Part shown: positions 22,313-25,483 of the stretch, piece after piece
Layout: every line of letters begins with the position of its first letter
Numbering within the stretch: the stretch's first letter is position 1
Made by a program: the position numbers and the translations under genes
DNA from: a virus
IMG/VR virus record: IMGVR_UViG_3300003876_000022
Span: 1-25,483 of that record
Reading direction: 5' to 3' (one strand)
Length of the DNA stretch: 25,483 bases
The notes under the pieces: model-generated
The model's database searches: none
What the model saw: only the letters and a program-made list of their open reading frames with translations
Told to the model about the DNA's origin: nothing

Positions 22313-22759
22313 TTATTTATTATTTTCATTTCTTTCAAAATCCCGAATGTAGGCAACATGCTTTTTCAGCTTAAGCTTGCTGGCTTCATGCATTTCAAAA
22401 AACCTATAATAAGTATCATTTTCAGAAATAAGATTATAGGTTCGTTTATCTCTAAACACGCCATTCAAATAAAGCGTGTCGCTAACCATCCAATAATCAT
22501 CACTAATCAGCAGGTAAATACCGCACGCAATGCCCTTTTTTTCGTTTACGATTATCTCAGTGTGGCAACGGTGCGCAGAATCAACCAGGTCAGTGTATAC
22601 GGCCATGTAATTAAGTACGTTGTCTTCATGCTCGCTTGCAAATGATGGTTGTGAAAAAACCAACACCACTAACCCTATAAAAATAGATGTCCATGCCCAG
22701 CCTTTTTGCAAAAGATACAAAGCTATGAATAAAATGCCTAATGCTATTAATGCGTTCAT
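22313..22759 (-). CDS. membrane or secreted hypothetical protein
   Basis: 148 residues. Two hydrophobic N-terminal stretches (ALIALGILFIALYLL and WTSIFIGLVVLVF) end at SQPSFASEHED, which looks like a possible signal-peptidase site. The remainder is soluble with two Cys (AHRCHTEIIVNEKKGIACGIYLL) and a lysine/glutamate-rich C-terminus. ATG 22759 overlaps the stop of the upstream micro-gene as ATGA. Two consecutive small membrane proteins recall spanin pairs, but the Cys and size do not clearly fit; family unknown. Confidence 0.5.
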   Translation of the reverse strand: MNALIALGILFIALYLLQKGWAWTSIFIGLVVLVFSQPSFASEHEDNVLNYMAVYTDLVDSAHRCHTEIIVNEKKGIACGIYLLISDDYWMVSDTLYLNGVFRDKRTYNLISENDTYYRFFEMHEASKLKLKKHVAYIRDFERNENNK

Positions 22760-22866
22760 TTTTCTTTCTCCGTTGTTGTCGGTAACTCAGCAATTACGTG
22801 CATAATCAAATAACCATAAACAGAAACTATGGCAATAACAAATAAAATAACTCTTAACTGTTTCAT
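22756..22866 (-). CDS. 36-residue single-TM micro-protein
   Basis: MKQLRVILFVIAIVSVYGYL then IMHVIAELPTTTEKEK: a basic start, a 17-residue hydrophobic helix and an acidic tail. It overlaps both neighbours as ATGA (upstream winged-helix gene stop, downstream membrane gene start), so the three are translated as a chain. Likely a membrane peptide that partners the 148-residue protein, perhaps in lysis; this is inference. Confidence 0.5.
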   Translation of the reverse strand: MKQLRVILFVIAIVSVYGYLIMHVIAELPTTTEKEK

Positions 22867-23117
22867 GATTCGGCCTCTTTAATTGCTGGCATGTGGTTAA
22901 ACAAATCAATCGGCGTGCTTTTGTGCGATAATATATACATATCGGCTTTGTTGTTCGTCCGCTGTCTTGTCTTTTTTATCTTGCCAAGGCGCACCAATTG
23001 TTTAAACGATTCGACTACTGTTACCCTTCTGATTCCTAAAGTCTTAGACATGCCGGTGATCGTAAACATGCTGTTTGCTGAGTTAATGTGATCTAATATT
23101 CTTTGGTGTTCGGTCAT
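22863..23117 (-). CDS. winged-helix DNA-binding protein
   Basis: 84 residues when started at ATG 23117: MTEHQRILDHINSANSMFTITGMSKTLGIRRVTVVESFKQLVRLGKIKK. This is a winged helix-turn-helix, with helix 2-3 (TGMSKTLGIRRVTVVESFKQL) and a basic wing. A longer start at 23195 adds a hydrophobic 26-residue segment that is out of character, so the short start is preferred. No ribosome site precedes 23117 and the frame upstream belongs to a truncated neighbour, so the junction may itself be a deletion. Role as phage transcription or replication regulator is inferred. Confidence 0.5.
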   Translation of the reverse strand: MTEHQRILDHINSANSMFTITGMSKTLGIRRVTVVESFKQLVRLGKIKKTRQRTNNKADMYILSHKSTPIDLFNHMPAIKEAES

Positions 23118-23292
23118 TCTTAGCAATAAAAGTAATGGCATCTCTGCCTTTATTTGTTGAAGTATCTGGAACAATCTTACGAACTTCATCTTCAACGCTT
23201 TGAATTATCTTCTCTATGCAGCCAGTTTTAAATACATCCATTGCATTTGTTTCTTTTTGAATAGAAGCCAAATCATATTTTTTATCATTCAT
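23083..23292 (-). CDS. truncated protein of a coiled-coil early-phage family
   Basis: 69 residues: NAMDVFKTGCIEKIIQSVEDEVRKIVPDTSTNKGRDAITFIA. The pattern FKTGCIEKIIQSV-x-DEVRxIVPDTST-x-KGRDAI is the N-terminal signature of a common early phage protein that continues for over 150 residues as a coiled coil (SKTxID...). Here it ends shortly after GRDAITFIA with out-of-family KNDRTPKNIRSH and overlaps the winged-helix gene by 35 nt. Most of the protein is missing, so a deletion through the rest of the gene is likely. Function unknown; these are often neighbours of recombinases. Confidence 0.55.
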   Translation of the reverse strand: MNDKKYDLASIQKETNAMDVFKTGCIEKIIQSVEDEVRKIVPDTSTNKGRDAITFIAKNDRTPKNIRSH

Positions 23293-23293
23293 T

Positions 23294-23803
23294 TTACATG
23301 AATTTCTTGCTCATTGATTCAATTAATTTAGCCGGCGTTAATTCAGCTTTAAATAACTCAATCCAATTTGCTTTATTTGCTTCAATATCACTATCTAAAT
23401 ACAAAGGCAATTCGATAGCTAACGGCTGGATAGTGTAGGTTGTAACTTTATGTTTTGATGATCTTAATGGGATTTCACGTTTAGCCGCAATGCCGGTTAC
23501 ATGCGATACTCTAATGCCACCTGTCGGCACTCCTCCCCACATTACTTCCATATCGCAGTATAAAGTCATACTTTGTCCTACCCAGTTGACACTGTAAGTT
23601 CCCCACACTATAGCTAATAACCGGCGCATAGTTTTGCATGGCTTGTATGGCTGACGGCCTTCTCCAATGCTAATAATTACCGGCTGATCTGCGCCCTTGT
23701 TAACTGTTATTGCTAAGACCTTAACCGTTAAACCACCGCCGACTAAATCGGCTGCATTTAATTGGTCGCTCTTTGCAATTAGCGTTTCTGAAATATCATC
23801 CAT
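23294..23803 (-). CDS. recombination-module protein next to YqaJ
   Basis: 169 residues. LTVKVLAITVNKGADQPVIISIGEGRQPYKPCKTMRRLLAIVWG, then WVGQSMTLYCDMEVMWGGVPTGGIRVSHVTGI. The block QPYKPCKTMRRLL...W...WVGQSMTLYCDPEV-x-x-GG-x-x-x-GGIR(V/I)SH is a recurring phage family found beside exonuclease and ssDNA-annealing genes; the beta-rich start is OB-like. It likely binds ssDNA or helps recombination, but this is inference from context. Start overlaps the YqaJ stop as TAATG. Confidence 0.6.
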   Translation of the reverse strand: MDDISETLIAKSDQLNAADLVGGGLTVKVLAITVNKGADQPVIISIGEGRQPYKPCKTMRRLLAIVWGTYSVNWVGQSMTLYCDMEVMWGGVPTGGIRVSHVTGIAAKREIPLRSSKHKVTTYTIQPLAIELPLYLDSDIEANKANWIELFKAELTPAKLIESMSKKFM

Positions 23804-24495
23804 TAAATTATCTCCGGTTCAACGTCATATAATTCGTTAAGTGCAAAAATTGATTGCTCGCATATCTCATAAACCGCGTCACTATATCGGTCTTTAGCAA
23901 GTTCAATAAATTCGTCGATTTCTTCAATTCCTTTCATTACAGATGATTCTAATTTTTTAATAATTTCGTCATCACGGTATTGGGTAATTATGTGAATAGG
24001 CTTCTCGCCAAACTGCGGGCAGAATGAAACATAATCCCATTTGTTAACGCCAAACACCCACATACAGCCCTGCATTTGAGGCACATACTCTTTAGGCGCT
24101 TCGCCTGCTGCAATCGTTCGCATATGTGCTTTAGGATTAGGGCATTTAATTTCAACACCACCGTCTTTAATTAATCCATCAGGGCTGGCTGCAACTCGCA
24201 TATCTTTGTTTAAATAACCTATCCCTACCTCTTCAACAATCACGCCTTTAATCTCTTCATAGACGCGCCTTGCATAGCTTTCAAGTAGATTGCCTCGCGC
24301 AATATCAATTGTATTAATATTTCCAATCAATACGCCGGATGCCATTTCACTTGCCACATCTAGCAGGTAGTTTCTACGTGTTACGCCATTTCCTGCCGTC
24401 AGCATGGCCTTAGCATTGCTCATTGTTATGCACCCTACACGAGCATTTTTCCATTCTTCTGTTCCTTGCTCTAACTTGCGTTTAATAATTGTCAT
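23803..24495 (-). CDS. YqaJ-type (lambda exonuclease family) recombinase nuclease
   Basis: 230 residues from ATG 24495 (a TTG at 24501 is less likely). EQGTEEWKNARVGCITMSNA, then ASPDGLIKDGGVEIKCPNPKAH (metal-binding Asp in SPDG and the E-x-K pair in GGVEIKCP) and EYVPQMQGCMWV (the QMQ helix). The catalytic D...ExK arrangement is intact. It would resect double-strand ends 5' to 3' to give 3' overhangs for annealing. Upstream coupling: the previous micro-gene ends in TGA that overlaps its ATG. This, with the downstream protein, forms the recombination core of the early operon. Confidence 0.85.
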   Translation of the reverse strand: MTIIKRKLEQGTEEWKNARVGCITMSNAKAMLTAGNGVTRRNYLLDVASEMASGVLIGNINTIDIARGNLLESYARRVYEEIKGVIVEEVGIGYLNKDMRVAASPDGLIKDGGVEIKCPNPKAHMRTIAAGEAPKEYVPQMQGCMWVFGVNKWDYVSFCPQFGEKPIHIITQYRDDEIIKKLESSVMKGIEEIDEFIELAKDRYSDAVYEICEQSIFALNELYDVEPEII

Positions 24496-24608
24496 ACCCA
24501 ATCCGCCCGAGTTCGCTTTTTAGTTAAGCCAATCAAGATACGTCGAATTAGTCCGGTGAATCCCGCTGGCTTGCGCTTGCGTTTTAGTAGGTCTGTGCCG
24601 AATATCAT
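24492..24608 (-). CDS. 38-residue basic micro-protein
   Basis: MIFGTDLLKRKRKPAGFTGL then IRRILIGLTKKRTRADWV. Arg/Lys-rich with an amphipathic helix (LIRRILIGLTKKRTR). It overlaps the upstream gene stop and the exonuclease start as ATGA on both sides, so it sits in a translation chain. A nucleic-acid-binding or membrane-active peptide is possible; no homolog is recognised. Confidence 0.5.
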   Translation of the reverse strand: MIFGTDLLKRKRKPAGFTGLIRRILIGLTKKRTRADWV

Positions 24609-24880
24609 TTAATCACCTCTTTGAATTCTTTGGCGATGTATCTATAGGTTCCAAATTGCGCCGCTGAATTCGCTTCTGATATTGTGGAGTATAAAATTGG
24701 ATTACCATGATTGTCTCTTTTATTCCCGTAGTAAACTTCTGGCTTAGGCATTTCCACGTATTTAGTATCAACCTTAAACGAGCCATTTTCCCTAACAAAA
24801 TTATCATTGTCATAAAACCCGATAATCTCGCCCTTACTTCTGCGGAGATATAAATTCGCCATTTCGTTGTCTGAGTTCAT
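24605..24880 (-). CDS. small early hypothetical protein
   Basis: 91 residues, MNSDNEMANLYLRRSKGEIIGFYDNDNFVRENGSF, then EMPKPEVYYGNKRDNHGNPILYSTISEANSAAQFGTYRYIAKEF. Alpha/beta with several Tyr and Asn; no motif recognised. Its ATG overlaps the stop of the upstream gene and its stop overlaps the start of the micro-gene at 24608, so it is part of the early operon. Possibly an anti-host or recombination accessory protein, unproved. Confidence 0.5.
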   Translation of the reverse strand: MNSDNEMANLYLRRSKGEIIGFYDNDNFVRENGSFKVDTKYVEMPKPEVYYGNKRDNHGNPILYSTISEANSAAQFGTYRYIAKEFKEVIK

Positions 24881-25182
24881 AAGTCATTCCCATCTAACAT
24901 TGTTTGTGCCGTTAAAAACAATTCATCAGTTACCCAGCCCACTATCATTTTAGCCAGCTTAACTTCGGATAACGTTAGCTTTCCTTTTGATAGCTCAATC
25001 TTTTTAATTTGCTCACCAATGCGCGTTCTTTTATCGTTGTTTTGCAAAACCTCATCAAGCGCTTCCATAATTGAACCACTGCACTGAATTAGTTTGTCGT
25101 ATTCATTTGTTGCGTTTGCTTCCTTTGTGCCTGATAAATTATCGGGATCGTTTGGGTCGTAAAATTTAGTATTGTCACACAT
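24877..25182 (-). CDS. first gene of the early operon, hypothetical
   Basis: 101 residues from ATG 25182; GGAA at 25195-25192 gives good spacing, while a TTG at 25191 is worse. MCDNTKFYDPNDPDNLSGTKEAN, then helical (KLIQCSGSIMEALDEVLQNNDKRTRIGEQIKKIELSKGKLTLSEVKLAKMIVGWV). It lies directly behind the strong - strand promoter, so it would be the earliest product. Family unknown. Confidence 0.55.
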   Translation of the reverse strand: MCDNTKFYDPNDPDNLSGTKEANATNEYDKLIQCSGSIMEALDEVLQNNDKRTRIGEQIKKIELSKGKLTLSEVKLAKMIVGWVTDELFLTAQTMLDGNDL

Positions 25183-25209
25183 TGTTTTCAATTCCTTTAC
25201 GTTGTTTGC

Positions 25210-25244
25210 GAGTTCAAATATACTCCTTATTTCAAATATGTCAA
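25210..25244 (-). promoter_or_regulatory. strong sigma-70 promoter for the leftward early operon, with operator-like repeats
   Basis: On the - strand TTGACA (25244-25239) and TATATT (25222-25217) are separated by 16 nt. On the + strand, TTCAAATAT occurs at 25213-25221 and 25231-25239, 18 nt apart, so each copy overlaps one hexamer. Direct repeats covering both -10 and -35 suggest a repressor-binding arrangement. The sequence is AT-rich, so repeats might arise by chance. Confidence 0.55.
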
Positions 25245-25279
25245 TATGATTATTATATTAATTCGCCATAAATAAACTA

Positions 25280-25307
25280 TTGACTATGATTCAATTAAGC
25301 GCATAAT
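25280..25307 (+). promoter_or_regulatory. rightward promoter for the YdaS/Cro-like gene
   Basis: TTGACT at 25280-25285 and CATAAT at 25302-25307 with a 16-nt spacer. The expected transcription start, about 7 nt beyond the -10, coincides with ATG 25314. The mRNA would be leaderless, as known for some repressor transcripts. No Shine-Dalgarno precedes the ATG. Confidence 0.5.
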
Positions 25308-25313
25308 GGACGC

Positions 25314-25476
25314 ATGAAACCTAATGAATATTGGTCTAGCCTTGTACCAGAAAGAAAAAAGGCATTAGCCGCAAAGCTTAAAAAGAGCGTCGCATACTTA
25401 TCTATTATCTAAAAAGATTCACGCCGCTACTAAGGGCAAAATTAATAAGGCTGATTTACGTCCTGATATTTTTTAG
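25314..25476 (+). pseudogene. YdaS/Cro-like regulator, frame broken
   Basis: ATG 25314 opens MKPNEYWSSLVPERKKALAA then KLKKSVAYLSII and stops at TAA 25410-25412. In the +1 frame, SKKIHAATKGKINKADLRPDIF continues to TAG 25474-25476. The LAxxLxxSVAYLS helix and the ending T-x-G-x-x-x-x-x-DLRPD are hallmarks of YdaS/Cro-like phage repressors or antitoxin-like regulators. About a dozen turn residues (the HTH helix 3 and next turn) seem missing at a TATCT...TATCT direct repeat (25400-25410). AGAGGAGA after the stop is a ribosome site for a gene beyond the window. Confidence 0.6.
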
Positions 25477-25483
25477 AGGAGAA

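Noticed and set aside
1-25483. Programmed frameshifting or translational bypass as a common mechanism for all breaks
   Set aside because: The breaks do not share a slip sequence and several appear to lack residues, which bypass would not explain.
1-25483. tRNA genes, CRISPR repeats, IS ends, or phage-type RNA polymerase promoters
   Set aside because: No cloverleaf with CCA and T-arm, no regularly spaced repeats, no transposase, and no repeated late promoter motif were found by eye.

Overview
The window is part of a short-tailed (podovirus-like) bacteriophage genome or prophage. The + strand carries a packaging, capsid and tail module in classical order: terminase end, portal, scaffold, major capsid protein, adaptor, tail nozzle, ejection proteins, fibres. 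The - strand carries a lysis module and an early operon with a lambda-exonuclease-type recombinase. Shine-Dalgarno sites, TAATG/ATGA overlaps and ordinary TGA/TAA/TAG stops fit bacterial code 11. The protein families suggest a gammaproteobacterial, perhaps aquatic, host, but no host gene is visible, so this is only a guess.

Layout. 2-316: C-terminal end of the large terminase, still carrying the end of an intein. 333-6252: small virion protein, portal (broken), scaffold, capsid leader, major capsid protein (broken), a 180-residue protein, head-tail adaptor (broken), small connector protein. 6264-9610: beta-helix tail spike and tail nozzle protein. 9610-18050: four internal/ejection-type genes ending in a giant multidomain polyvalent protein that contains a GGDEF-like domain, a zincin-like motif and an LPD38-like C-terminal region; it is split into four reading-frame pieces. 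18179-20066: a second adsorption module (tail fibre plus fibre tip) and a small membrane protein. 20059-22866: convergent - strand lysis/accessory region with a three-TM holin, small unknown genes, two broken Cys-rich micro-genes and an attC-like repeat. 22863-25182: early operon (winged-helix protein, truncated coiled-coil-family protein, OB-like recombination partner, YqaJ exonuclease, small proteins), probably driven by a strong promoter at about 25215-25244. 25314-25476: divergent YdaS/Cro-like regulator, also broken, apparently transcribed from a leaderless promoter.

The most striking property is that about ten genes on both strands are interrupted by a frame change. At several of these sites the protein also seems to lack an internal stretch compared with its family. 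This is either a decaying prophage accumulating small deletions or a systematic assembly/sequencing defect; sequence alone cannot decide. A TGA falls exactly where the first Cys of a zinc-ribbon CxxC motif is expected in one micro-gene. No tRNA, rRNA, CRISPR array, insertion sequence, integrase or lysozyme was recognised.
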